NCBI GenBank assembly: GCA_013076295.1
Contig: RQOL01000775.1
Coordinates: 1 to 64,000, forward strand
Direction of reading: 5' to 3'
Origin: Sanderia malayensis
Lineage: Eukaryota; Cnidaria; Scyphozoa; Semaeostomeae; Pelagiidae
DNA length: 64,000 nucleotides
Position 1 is the first letter of the stretch; the number at the start of each line of letters is the position of its first letter. Of the stretch, positions 12,051 to 22,370 are shown piece by piece. Both the position numbers and the translations under genes were made by a program. Below the pieces are notes generated by a model. It searched no databases. It was not told the DNA's origin and worked only from the letters and a program-made list of their open reading frames with translations.

Positions 12051-12125
12051 CCTAGATTTTATTAATCTTCAGCAGTACTGTGGAGGGTGCTCAGTCGGAT
12101 CAACTGAAGATTAATAAAATCTAGG
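12050..12125. repeat. Axis of the element T palindrome: hairpin
   Basis: The sequence cctagattttattaatcttc is followed after a loop of about 30 bases (agcagtactgtggagggtgc...) by its exact inverse gaagattaataaaatctagg. The two satellite arms diverge from here in opposite orientation. Confidence 0.85.
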
Positions 12126-13190
12126 CAAGGATTAATAAGGATTGGGTTATGATAAGAAATTATTAGTCAGGATTAATAAGGATAAATGTTGAATGGATAA
12201 AGCCAGGATCAGTTAAAGATCCACTAATGATTATGTAATGACTAGCTATGATTGGTAATGAATAGTTAGGATTAGAGAGATCTGTTAGGATCAACTAATG
12301 ATGAGTAATGATTAAGAATGATTAGTAAGGATTCGTAGGATTAGTTAGGAACAACTAAGGATCAGGTATGATTAGGAATGATTGGTAAGGACTAGTATGG
12401 ATCAACAGCTGATCAGATGATGATTAGGAAAGATTGTTAAGGATTAGAAGGATCAGTTAAGGATCAACTGATGATCTGTAATGATTAGATGATTGGTTAG
12501 GATTAATGAGGATCAGTTAAGGATCAAGTGATGAGTAATGATGATTAGGATGATTAGTTAGGATTATGAGGATCAGCTAAGGATCAAGTAATGATAAGGT
12601 AATGATTAGGAATGATTAGTTAGGATTAGTGAGGATCAGTTAAGGATCAAGTAATGATAAGGTAATGATTAGGAATGATTAGTTAGGATTAGTGAGGATC
12701 AGTTAAGATCAACTGATGATCAGTAGTGAGTAAGGATTATAAGGATCAGTTAAGGATTACTGATGATCAGGTAATGATAGTATGATTGGTAGGATTAGTA
12801 AGGATCAGTTAAGGATCAATGATGATCTAATGATTAAGTATGATTGGTTAGGATTAGTAAGGATCAGTTAAGGATCAAGTAATGATAAGGTAATGATTAG
12901 GAATGAATAGTTTGGATTAGTAAGGATCAGTTAAGGATCAAGTAATGATAAGGTAATGATTAGGGATGATTAGTTAGGATTAGTGAGGATCAGTTAAGGA
13001 TATACTGATGATCAGTAGTGACTGTAAGGATTAGTAAGGATCAGTGAAGGATCAACTAATGATCAGGTAATGATTAGGAATGATAATCAAGGATGTATTG
13101 AGGATCAAGTATTGAGAAGGTAATGACTAGGAATGATTAGCTAGAATGGAGTAGTCATTAATCAGGATTAGTTAGCATTATCCAAGGATT
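12125..13190. repeat. GATCC-type satellite, right arm of element T (inverted)
   Basis: Reverse complement of the left-arm satellite (words such as ggatcagttaaggatcaagt and aatgattaggaatgattag). It is only about half as long, more irregular, and partly rearranged, which suggests that the array lengths change independently in the two arms. Confidence 0.85.
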
Positions 13191-13333
13191 AATTCTGTTT
13201 ATTCGGAAATATCATTCAGTCCCTCTCCCGTATCATATTGAATGGAGGAACTTATCTATAAAATCAAGCGAGTTGAGACTCTAGAATTCAGGGATTTAAG
13301 AGTTAGTTGGTAATTATAAGTAAACAGCTAGCC

Positions 13334-13836
13334 ATGAGTCAGTATAAATGTGATCAATGTGAATTTTCTTCCAAGTATAAAAGTAATGTTACACGACATG
13401 AAGAAGAGATGCACGAGGAGAGCAGTGAAGAGTCTGACTCAGATGATGAGATAGAAGTTGAAAGTGATCATGATAATGATGAAACTGTCAACACTGATGA
13501 GGATCTTCCTTTAGGGAATGTATGGCCTTCTATGCGTAAGGAAGTGGATGAAGATGAAAACATATTGCAAGTTTTCAAACGTAGATTTTTATATAATAGA
13601 AAGTTTTGAAAATGATGCTGTTGTAACTGCAGTTATTAGCAACGATGCAAAAAGCACAGAGGGAAGATGATATGGATATGCAAGAGGCCTTAGATTATGC
13701 TATTGAGAAAAGAAAATATCTCATCATACGTCAAGCAAAGAATGACGAAGAAGAGGAAGCTAGTGATTCTGAGGATGCTGCTGTGAATGAACTTGAATTT
13801 AATAGTACTCCAGCATTTCCATATAGTAGGATATAA
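13334..13836 (+). pseudogene. Mirrored zinc-finger ORF of element T, frameshifted
   Basis: Inverted copy of the ORF at 9410-9910, starting at the ATG 13334. A one-base insertion in an A run near 13601 and another near 13636 (gttattagc instead of gttatagc) break it into two pieces. The rest is almost identical to the left copy, so the arms have been homogenised or duplicated recently. Confidence 0.7.
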
Positions 13837-14711
13837 CAATGCTTATAAAAAGGTTTAGATATTATTGTTTGCTAATGCAGAAAATGGTCTCTTTTTCATG
13901 GCGTCTTTCTTCTTGAAACGTGTTAAAATAGTTTCTTCAACAGCTTGCACATTTTGTTTTGAATAATGTCCATTTCAAGTTTTGTTTTAAAGTGACTCGA
14001 AATCTTGGTTATCAGCCAATCAGATTACAGAGATTTTCTGTTTCTAGAAAAATCTTTCAATGTGACGTCAGGGGATTTCCCCGCTTCTGGAACAAATCGT
14101 TCGAATGTGGGGCTCAGTGATTTCCTAATTTTGCTAAGTCATCTTCATTAGCCAATCAGATTGCAGGAATTTTTCTGCCTCTGGAAATATCTTTTGAATG
14201 TGACGTCAGGGGGATTTCCCCGAGGGAATTACTTATTTCGGTTTCGAGTCTTCGGATTGAAAGAGATTTGACGCGTACATTTGAACGTCGCATTCGAAAG
14301 TTTCTGATTTGTTCTTTGAATTCAATCTCGAGCCGAGAACGTGAATTTGCCAGTTCCTCGATATTTTTGTGTTTTCTTGCGATTTATTTAACAAATTCTT
14401 ATCATCTTATAAGTGCATGAAAAATATGAAACAATTCATTCAATATAACCAAGAGATTTTCTTTAAAATTTTTTTCATAAACAAAACCGGTTTTTAGTTA
14501 TTAAGCTTTTTATGGTTTTTTTCTCAGCTTTGGCGATGTTTTGCAACTTTAAACTAACTTTCCACAACCTGTCGTTTTCGATTATTTTTTTACTGTTCAT
14601 GCTCTTTTCAATTCTCGAAGACTCTCGCGCATGCGTGATCTTAACACTAAAATAAAATAAAAAATTCTACTGCGCATGCGTGCGCTCGGACACCTATTTC
14701 ATCTCCTACTG

Positions 14712-15145
14712 GTATCCATACCAGAAGCAGATGTCCTGCTTCGCTTCTTCATTGCTGGCAGGGTCTTTGGAGCCCCTTTCAAGGTAGGATGACCTTCACT
14801 TCTCAGAACTTGTCTATCTAGCTTTGTGACATATTCATATGCTGTGTGATAGCCAGGATGTCCTGAGAAGTGTACGACAATGTCCTTTGTTTCTTGTAGG
14901 TGCTTCTTTACTTTCGACCAGCGCTGAAGTTTGTCCAGCAGGACGCACATGTGGAAATGGACACCACCATCCTCATGACTTTCCATGCAACAAGCCCACT
15001 GTAATATGATGGCTGTAGTGACTGTATGGAATGCTGCAAGAACTGTATCGCTGAATGACCTCCTGTTATATTTTTCAGTGTCTGCCTTGCTGTAAGTAAT
15101 TAGGTGAGCCCTTCTAACATTGTCCACATTTAATGATGATGCCAT
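14712..15145 (-). pseudogene. HUH Rep-like replication protein, N-terminal endonuclease part
   Basis: Starts at the ATG at 15145. Three rolling-circle Rep motifs are in order: a motif I-like LITYS near residue 16, an HUH motif (HFH preceded by GGV) near residue 64, and a catalytic-tyrosine motif III of YxxK type (YVTK) near residue 104. By family knowledge such a domain nicks and joins single-stranded DNA and is followed by an SF3 helicase. The gene is cut at its 3' side by element T and continues, decayed, at 8587-8951; the helicase is missing. It could come from a CRESS-DNA virus or parvovirus-like integrant or from a Rep-bearing transposon. It should be inactive. Confidence 0.6.
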
Positions 15146-15529
15146 TATGATAATAATGTATAAACAATGTAGAACGGCTAGTGAACATGCAGTTGTGAAA
15201 ATGATAACAGTAAGTGATTGTAACCGTCATGTTATGTGAAATAAATTTGAATTTGAAATTGCCTGCTGCTTTACTATTGTTTTCTTATGGTATTGACATT
15301 GCCAGGATTTCACCCCTTGCTGAGAGACACCTTTAAAGGACTGGCATGTTTCAAGGACAATCACTGTTGACAGATATGCCACAATTAATCAGATTACATA
15401 GTTCAAGTATTACGATATCATGCAGGTAATAAACAATATTTTGCTTGCAAGATTTACTCGTTTTCCATGTGACTATTCTCTACTTTTTTCTCCGGTGCAC
15501 GTGTAGCATTGTTTTCATTTTTTGTTCCA
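15146..15529. other. Upstream flank of the Rep-like gene, nothing recognised
   Basis: AT-rich sequence without convincing ORFs, repeats or RNA genes. It includes aataaatttgaatttg near 15240. No terminal inverted repeat belonging to the Rep-like unit could be made out. Confidence 0.3.
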
Positions 15530-16190
15530 AGTTAACGAACATGCGTTTTTAAGACACTTTTAAAACATTTTCAGACTCCTTTTTTTCAAAATATGTTCAC
15601 AATACCTTGTTCTCTTTGCCAAAATCGTTTCCACTCAAAAAACAATTTGTATCGGACAACAAGACCACTTTAGAGCTCCATTTGGGCCAAAAATGGGACA
15701 ATCACTTAGTTTGACGTCATGCGTAATATATAGAAAATTTTTTGGCATGCTCATCGAGATCAGCGCCCTTGAAAACCTCAGAAAACACAAAAACCAGCTT
15801 TATAAGTGATGTATTTCAAGAATTTGATAGGGGACAAAAGTCATGGGACACCCAGGATTTTAACAGGTTTTACAGGCATACTTCAAGTTCACGAACATGC
15901 CTTTTTCAGACACTTTTATAACATTTTCAGACTCGTTTTTTTCATAATATATTCACAACACCTTGTTCTCTTTCCCAAAATGGTTTCCACAAAAAAAACA
16001 ATTCGCTCGGACAACACGACCACTTTAGAGCTCCAAATGAGCCAAAAATGGGACAATCACGTGGTAGGACGTCATACGTACTATATAGAAAATTTTTGAC
16101 ATGCTCATCGAGATCAGCGGCCTTGAAAACCCCAGAAAACACGAAAACCAGCTGTATAAGTGACATGTTTGAAGAATTTGATACCAGACA
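15530..16190. repeat. Tandem direct duplication, period about 358 bp
   Basis: The block cgaacatgc...gacacttttaaaacattttc...gagctccatttgggcc...catgctcatcgagatcag at about 15536-15828 repeats at about 15894-16190 with scattered differences. Each unit abuts a MITE end (ataggggacaaaagtc), so MITE ends and the unit have been duplicated together. Confidence 0.75.
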
Positions 16191-16395
16191 ATAGGGGACA
16201 AAAGTCGTGGGACACCCAGGATTTTAGCAAGTTTTACACGCATACTTCATCCCCCTCCCACCCATAACAATGTTGTTTGTAGAGGCGGTGTTTTTCAATA
16301 TCGCCGAAATTCTTTTGGCCCGACGACAAGAAAGGACTGGTGCACAAGACAACATTGTTTTGGGGGGAGTGGGGGGTCGCATTGTCCCCTATTGT
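16190..16395. mobile_element. Second copy of the GGGGACAAAAGTC MITE
   Basis: Closely matches 8304-8586 over its left two thirds, then ends gcattgtcccctattg. The right end is shorter than in the other copy and runs straight into the 8-bp microsatellite. Confidence 0.75.
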
Positions 16396-16808
16396 AGGTA
16401 TGTAGGTATGTAGGTATGTAGGTATGTAGGTATGTAGGTATGTAGGTATGTAGGTATGTAGGTATGTAGGTATGTAGGTATGTAGGTATGTAGGTATGTA
16501 GGTATGTAGGTATGTAGGTATGTAGGTATGTAGGTATGTAGGTATGTAGGTATGTAGGTATGTAGGTATGTAGGTATGTAGGTATGTAGGTATGTAGGTA
16601 TGTAGGTATGTAGGTATGTAGGTATGTAGGTATGTAGGTATGTAGGTATGTAGGTATGTAGGTATGTAGGTATGTAGGTATGTAGGTATGTAGGTATGTA
16701 GGTATGTAGGTATGTAGGTATGTAGGTATGTAGGTATGTAGGTATGTAGGTATGTAGGTATGTAGGTATGTAGGTATGTAGGTATGTAGGTATGTAGGTA
16801 TGTATGTA
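16394..16808. repeat. (GTAGGTAT)n microsatellite, about 51 copies
   Basis: An uninterrupted 8-bp tandem repeat of about 414 bases. The long minus-strand ORFs with TYLHTYIP repeats are its translation and not genes. It starts at the attgtaggtatg end of the MITE, where the related copy has attgtctggtatg, so it may have expanded from the MITE terminus. Confidence 0.97.
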
Positions 16809-16856
16809 TGGCCATCACCGGGAGGGAATGCAGTGCGCAAAGCGTGCCACATTTAA

Positions 16857-17205
16857 CAGCAGGTACTTTTGGAGAAGACGCATGTTTTTGTTTTGCACAC
16901 AAAGGATAACTGGGCCCCTTTCAAAGTGTTTTACAACCTGAATTATCCTTGTAAAGACTTGTTTGGAAGACGTCTGGAAAATTACAGGAAACAATTGAGA
17001 ACACAGGTGATAGCTTTGTTTTGTTTTTCGAGTGAGATAGTTGTAGTTTTTGTAGTGGGCCACTGCCATTGTTGCTTCGGCATGCTTGCGATGCTTAGGC
17101 GTAATGTAAACAAGCTCAAAGTTTTAATAAGCAAATTATGATAAGGGGTTATCAGGGGAGCGGAGCGATCCAAGCTGTTGGAAGAGGAGTAGGCAGAGGC
17201 ATAAG
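16857..17205. repeat. Left terminal inverted repeat of element X
   Basis: The reverse complement is found at 20868-21032 (from gctccgctcgcctgataacc to actatcttactc), 28850-28915 (tttacaaagataattcaggt onward) and 30717-30755. About 67 bases of the left repeat, around 16950-17015, have no counterpart on the right, where element Y sits. Confidence 0.8.
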
Positions 17206-17269
17206 CATTAGCGAATGCAGCACTTGAAGTGCGCCCGATCAGTTAATGTTTCTTGACAACAGATAGACA

Positions 17270-17445
17270 GGCGAGCGCAGCGAGCTAACCCATTGTAAGT
17301 GGGGTTGAAAGAGGCATGAGCGCAGGCGAGTGCAGCGCACGAAGTGTGCCAACCACAGGCGACCGTAGCGAGCTAACCCATTGTACGTGGGGTTGAAAGA
17401 GGCATGAGCATAAGCGAATGCACCGCACGAAGTTCGCCAACCACA
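17270..17445. repeat. Two-copy tandem repeat, period about 88 bp
   Basis: The phrase gcgagctaacccattgta followed by ggggttgaaagaggcatgag occurs twice, with GC-rich variants between. A third partial unit starts before it. It lies between the terminal repeat and the first gene of element X. Confidence 0.7.
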
Positions 17446-17517
17446 CAAGTTTTTTTCACTTGCCTCCTTCCGCGCAGCGAGCGAACGAGAGTGCCCCTGG
17501 CTAGTTATATATAGATA

Positions 17518-17695
17518 CAGTAGAATCCCGATAACTCGAACCTTCATGGAACCGATGAAAATGGTTCGAATTAACGAATGTTCGAGTTATCGAGGGCTAC
17601 AAAGTACCAGAAAAGCTTAAGGGAAGGGAATACAAATTGGTTCGAGATATCCAAGGTTCGATTTACCGGGGGTTCGAGTTATCTGGATTCCACTG
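17518..17695. mobile_element. 178-bp pogo/Tigger-like MITE
   Basis: It starts CAGTAGAATCCCGATAACTC, ends with the near-inverse GAGTTATCTGGATTCCACTG, and is flanked by TA on both sides (17516-17517 and 17696-17697). Internal palindromes of the ggttcga type. These ends are like pogo/Tigger-group elements. It was inserted into element X just upstream of its first gene. Confidence 0.85.
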
Positions 17696-17727
17696 TATAT
17701 AAATTGTTGTTGTTGTTTTTTATTGCA

Positions 17728-18500
17728 GATTCTTTATGAAATATTCTACAATGAAAATTCTGTAAAAGACATTGGCTCCATGACATACAACAGGAATTTG
17801 ATCAAAAATTCAAATGCAAGGGCAATGCCCTAGATCATTTCAGTGCTTGTAAAGAGTTTGTGTCTTTTGAAACAGATGCATTGGTAATTGTACTCGCAAT
17901 GAAATACCTTGGCATGACAAATTTGTCTGCAAATAAGGAGGATGTCATTCCACCACATATTTTGCATGCAAACAAAGAAAACAAGTTTAAATGGCTTCAT
18001 GAATGTGTGCGACAAATGATCCAGAATCATATTATATGTGCCCAGAAGAGCTTAGTTCCAATGAGTGTTTGATCAATGCACCAGTAAATGCAGATTGTCT
18101 TTTTCCTTGTAGAGTACAGGGTTGCATCCGAGTGTTCAGATTTGACAAATTACGATCAAATCATGAACAAAAGTACCATTTAAAAGGACAGGATTTCGAC
18201 AAAAAAGAGGTTAAACCTAAAACAGACAATGTTTATAGCTATGTAACATCCCATTTAAATTTAGAATTACTTCTGAAAAATGTTGATGATGCTGTAAAGG
18301 AAGGAGACGGGGAAAGAATTATTCGTTGCTGGAGGTTCTTTCTTTTATTTTACAAAGCATATGGTCATCAAACATATGCTATTGCTGCATTTCACCTCAT
18401 TACCAGGGTATCAGCATTACTGACTCCAGCACAAGCTGAGGTTCTGATATAGAACAGAACAGTAAACCGACATGGTGGCAAAGGAAAGAATACAAAACTC
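17728..18500 (+). pseudogene. C2H2 zinc-finger protein of element X (DUF6589-like)
   Basis: A splice acceptor-like tract (gttgtttttt attgcag) ends at about 17728 and protein follows (ILYEIFYNENSVKDIGSMTY), then changes frame before 17860. The main reading (17860-18015) shifts again near 18010 into 18015-18452. There a C2H2 finger is present (FPCRVQGCIRVFRFDKLRSN, then H and H). After it come segments such as TYAIAAFHLI and ALLTPAQAEVLI. A TAG then interrupts, but the same frame goes on with NRTVNRHGGKGKN, so the stop is probably a mutation. The part after the finger resembles the DUF6589-type proteins of cnidarian mobile elements, from memory. Role in transposition unknown. Confidence 0.55.
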
Positions 18501-18555
18501 TGGTAATACATCTTTACAATAGAAATGATACAGTTGGGGAACAATGAATGACTGG

Positions 18556-19975
18556 CAGGGGCGCAGTGGCTGGGGGGGGGGAGAATTTTTTCGGAAAAAT
18601 CGGAAAATACGTGGGTTTGTCGGAAATTTTGGGAAATTTTAATACTAACAAACAAACATGGAGAGCATGATTTATTAGGAAAAATTAAAAGTGTTAGTTT
18701 GTCGGAAATGTCTTTCCCGTAAAAATAAAGTTATTGAACTTTTGAACCATTGCACCGTGTGCGGAAAAAGTTAGTTGCGTCATCCGGGGGGAAGCCAATG
18801 ACCACGGGGTTGGGGATTCTCGTGATGTAACAGAAACATTGAAGTCACTTTTCATCACATTTGGATTTGGACAATTAGTTAGCAGTTAGTTAGACAATTA
18901 GCAGTGAAACAATTACAGATGCAGAAGCACTTTTACATAAGATCTGTTCATTTGAAACTGTTTTAACTGCTCACCTCTTCAAGCAAATGTTTGCGATAAC
19001 AAATCCTGCTTCGCTTTATCTTCAGTCAGAGAAGATTGATATTTTAACCGCACTAAGTTTTTAGTTTACTTCGCAATCGCAGTGTAAGATGTTCTGTTTC
19101 CTGCTTGTTTAAGGCTAGTTTTCACGAGCAAGTTTTCTATGACAATTTTTAATTGACAATTATATTTTGCTCGTGTAGATGAGGTCAATTTGAGACTTGC
19201 TCGTGTAAACGCTTTGACAAGTAAACTTGACAATTTTCTTTGGACCCCAGACCTCGTATTACACAACGCAGGCATTTTTCGCGTCATTAATTTTTCGTTG
19301 CAAAGACTGCCAGACTGATTTGGACAAATCAAGCCACATCTACATTTTTAGAAGCCCTCCGGGAGTTGCGAAAGCCTATGGAACTCCAAATCTGAGAGGT
19401 ATAAAAACAGGAACATTAAAAAGACGAAGTATGCCGAAATAAAAAATATGCCAAAGGATGAGATCCTTCTCGTCTACTTGCATTTTAAATTTATGTCTTG
19501 TAAATACCGCTGGTTAAATCCATTGCCTTCAGAACGAAAACTTGTCAAAAAAACTTGCTGCTCATCCACACGGGCAATTACATTTGACAATTAAAAAATT
19601 GTCAAATATCCATCCACGCGAACAAGGAAACTTGTCAAAGAAAATTGTCATAGAAAATTGCTCGTGTAAACTACGCTTTAGAGATTATTACATCAAGAAA
19701 GTTTTTTCTAAGATTGATTTTTTGAACAAGTTATTACAGTTATTACAAGTTATATGACTTAAATTATTTTTGGCTTATATTACTTTTGAATTGGTGTGGT
19801 TGCATTTTAAGCCAATCAAAACGGCGTGGCCATACCTTTTTCCGGGGGGTACTCTGAGGGTTTCCGGACCCCCCAGTTGCTTTGGTTTGCCAAATATCCG
19901 TCGGAAAAAATGTGTTTTTGTCGGAAAATTTTCAGGTTTGCCCCCCCCTGCAAAATAGCTCCCACTGCGCCCCTG
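18556..19975. mobile_element. Non-autonomous hAT-type element, 1.42 kb, with 8-bp target duplication
   Basis: Terminal inverted repeats CAGGGGCGCAGTGG and CCACTGCGCCCCTG (with one extra base pair of similarity further in) are flanked by the identical 8-mer ATGACTGG at 18548-18555 and 19976-19983. An 8-bp duplication and CAGGGGCG ends are typical of hAT. The subterminal regions share the phrase cggaaaatt...ggtttg in inverted orientation. No transposase. It was inserted between the two convergent genes of element X, in the tail of the YqaJ reading frame. Confidence 0.9.
19108..19683. mobile_element. MITE nested inside the hAT-type element
   Basis: The left end aaggctagttttcacgagca and right end tgctcgtgtaaactacgctt are inverted. 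The interior holds many inverted motifs built on ttgacaattt and gcaagttttctatgac. It separates two halves of the hAT element that otherwise read continuously in composition. Confidence 0.65.
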
Positions 19976-19983
19976 ATGACTGG

Positions 19984-20772
19984 ATAAAGTCAGCATCATA
20001 TTCAATGGACTTGATAAATAATGGCTCATGGTCACCAAACCAAACAACAAGATCAACTCTGTCCAAACCAGAACAAAACATCTGCCCTTGAATTTGATAA
20101 TAATAAGGATGATTGTTGTTCGGTGGATCTTTGACGTTCTTGTGGGAAAGAAATGGTTGTCAGCAAGTGCATCTTCAGGAGAAGTTGAAAATTTTGAAAA
20201 TTGACATTTTATTTCAAGTCCCCAGGAGATGTTACCATGTCCAACTATACCATCTAAAGATGCACCCAGAAAAGAATGATATTTGGAGATGATGAGGCCT
20301 GGCTCTTCTACCGATATATGGCAATGGGCTTTATTCATCTTATCCAAATACAAAGAACGAACATGTGGTTCATACATTTTACCATGTCTTGTACTGCCAG
20401 AAAAAATTCGGAATAAAACATTGATTTCAATTTCGGGGAGGGTTCCACTCTATTGCCTGCAGCTGAGTAAAAATTGGATGCAACTATCCTATATAATCTG
20501 TGTTGCTTCCAGGCAGCATTGGATGATTGGCCACAGGTGGACTTTTCATTTTCAATAATCTGTGATGAGTCCAGAATCAAATGAGACTGAGCATAGAATT
20601 CCATCATGTTTTTAAAATTAGCACAAGATATATCATAGTCATCAGTTAAGATTACAGGATCAGCGAGATTGGCAACAAATAGTTCAACAAATGATTCTTC
20701 AAATGGAGAGTCCAGTGCATCAACCACTTCGGCAACAATGGATGTATCACTTGAAGACTGTATGTCAGGCAT
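19984..20772 (-). pseudogene. YqaJ-like nuclease of element X, frameshifted
   Basis: Read on the minus strand from about 20772. The N-terminal part has the WKQHRLYRIVASNF segment that opens YqaJ/lambda-exonuclease-type domains. The next ORF has the core: an acidic-residue motif in SFLGASLDGIVG and then GLEIKCQF, matching the GASPDG and E-x-K catalytic elements (here S-L-D instead of S-P-D). A frameshift near 20360 separates these two, and another near 20110 moves the last part (YYQIQGQMFCSGLDRVDLVV) into a third frame. That last motif is also typical of the family. The frame then meets the hAT insertion at 19983 and can be followed a little further left of it. A PD-(D/E)XK exonuclease role is known for the family; this copy is broken. 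Confidence 0.65.
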
Positions 20773-20867
20773 GGAATGAAAAGCAAAAAAACAACTGTTG
20801 GGTATGGACGAAGCAAGGCTAATCTTTAACTTTTCAAAGCGTTCTTCGTGGAGTTGGCCATCTTTGG

Positions 20868-21032
20868 TTCTACGTCGCTCTTACAACAGTTTGGCTCGCT
20901 CCGCTCGCCTGATAACCCCTTATCATAATTTGTTTCTTAAAACTTTGACTTTGTTTACATTAGGCCTAAGCGTCACAGTATGCCGAAGCAACAATGGCGG
21001 TCATACAAAAACTAAAACTATCTTACTCAAAA
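20868..21032. repeat. Inner part of the right terminal repeat of element X
   Basis: Reverse complement of about 17020-17200. It stops at actatcttactcaaaa, exactly where element Y begins. The ORF overlapping it is not a gene. Confidence 0.8.
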
Positions 21033-22370
21033 GGCATAGTCTATTAAGGCATAGCCCCGGACCATAGGACCAGACCATAAGACCAGACCATAGTTTTGGA
21101 CCAGAGGGAATCCCCATTTATGAAGTAATGTAAATTAATTGTTACGGTTTCGGTGATGTCTTCCGTGATATTTCCGGGCGTCACGATATTTACATTCGTG
21201 ACTTCTTGATAAATTGTCAACTTGGTTCCTGTCTAAAGCTCTACTCTTTCTCTGTTCACCAATGTTTCTCTTATCACGAGATTCGAACCAGCAAATAGTA
21301 CGCACACGTACAATACACAATATCACACAATCATATTTATTCTTTCATTTCTGTCACGAAACCAAGAGCTTCTTTAAAGCATACAATAACGACTGTCGAC
21401 AAACGACAAACAACGACAGCAGTATCTCCAACACTGCACAAACGGCGGCCCAACAACACTAAAACCAAAAGACTACGGCAAGGCAACAAGATCTTTCTCA
21501 AGCATCCTCATCATCCCCAACAATAGGTTTCTTCCCGATCGCAATTTCTACAAGTAACTCGATCACAACGAGTTACTTGTAGAAATATATTTTTGAAACT
21601 CGATTTTGCTACCAAAGTTTTCTCGAGTCTTTATGAAATTTTTGGATACGGAAACGTGCTAGATTTTAAGTAGTTTTTGTAATGTAGTGTATTGTGTATC
21701 AACAGGACACATATCCAGAGATATACTTATTTATTATTTATTTCAACAACAATAAACACAATAATTAACATAATAATAATAAAAACGTTTCGTGTGGCAG
21801 AATCAAATTTAAGAAAACTTTTAGCATTTAACAATTTTAACATTCAAGAAAACTTTGGTAGCAAAATCGAGTTTCAAAAATATATTTCTACAAGTAACTC
21901 GTGGTGATCGAGGGGAAGAAACCTAATGTTGGGGATGAGGATGCTTGAGAAAGATCTTGTTGCCTTGCCGTAGTCTTTTGGTTTTATTGTTGTTGGGCCG
22001 CCGTTTGTGCAGTGTTGGAGATACTGCTGTTGTTGTTTGTCGTTGTTTGTCGTTTGTCGACAGTCGTTATTGTTTGCTTTAAAGAAGCTCTTGGTTTCGT
22101 GACGGAAATGAAGGAATAAATATGATTGTGTCATTTTGTGTATTGTATGTGTGCGTACTATTTGCTGGTTCGAATCTCATGATGAGAGAAACATTGGTGA
22201 ACAGAGAAAGAGTAGAGCCTTTGACAGGAACCAAGTTGACAATTTATCAAGAAGTCACGAATGTAAATATCGTGATGCCCGGAAATATCACCGAAGACAT
22301 CACCGAAGCCGTAACAATTAATTTAAATTACTTCATAAATGGGGATTCCCTCTGGTCCGAAACTATGGTC
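21033..22370. repeat. Palindromic left end of element Y
   Basis: 21033-21600 and 21830-22365 are inverted copies (for example ggttcctgtctaaagctcta and its inverse). The left half contains an additional small inverted pair, tttctacaagtaactcg with cgagttacttgtagaaa, at about 21545-21590. ORFs of about 60-100 codons appear in each copy, but they are shared by chance orientation and show no family signature. Confidence 0.75.

Larger units (their letters stand above)
8952..14711. mobile_element. Element T: 5.76-kb palindromic foldback element with mirrored zinc-finger ORFs
   Basis: The termini are inverted repeats starting CAGTAGGAGATGAAATAGG and running inward through gcatgcgcagtagaattt. The inversion continues over nearly the whole element, with its axis near 12085. 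Flanks carry GTAT on both sides (8948-8951 and 14712-14715), a likely 4-bp target duplication inside a Rep-like gene. Each arm contains, from outside in, a terminal region, one C2H2 zinc-finger ORF and a GATCC-rich satellite. The arms are not equal: the right arm has about 400 bases (roughly 14220-14620) missing from the left, and the left satellite is about twice as long. No transposase is present. The superfamily is not evident; a Foldback-like or large non-autonomous element is the best description. Confidence 0.8.

Noticed and set aside
10040..13190. Satellite of element T as a CRISPR or centromere array
   Set aside because: It is inverted about a hairpin and confined to a transposable element with defined ends; no spacers.
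16234..16902. Long minus-strand ORFs encoding repeated TYLHTYIP
   Set aside because: Translation of the 8-bp microsatellite; any frame without a stop stays open there.
22136..22321. tRNA-like word ctggttcgaatct in the ends of element Y (also near 28262)
   Set aside because: Only a B-box-like match; no cloverleaf or A-box could be formed, so no tRNA or SINE is called.
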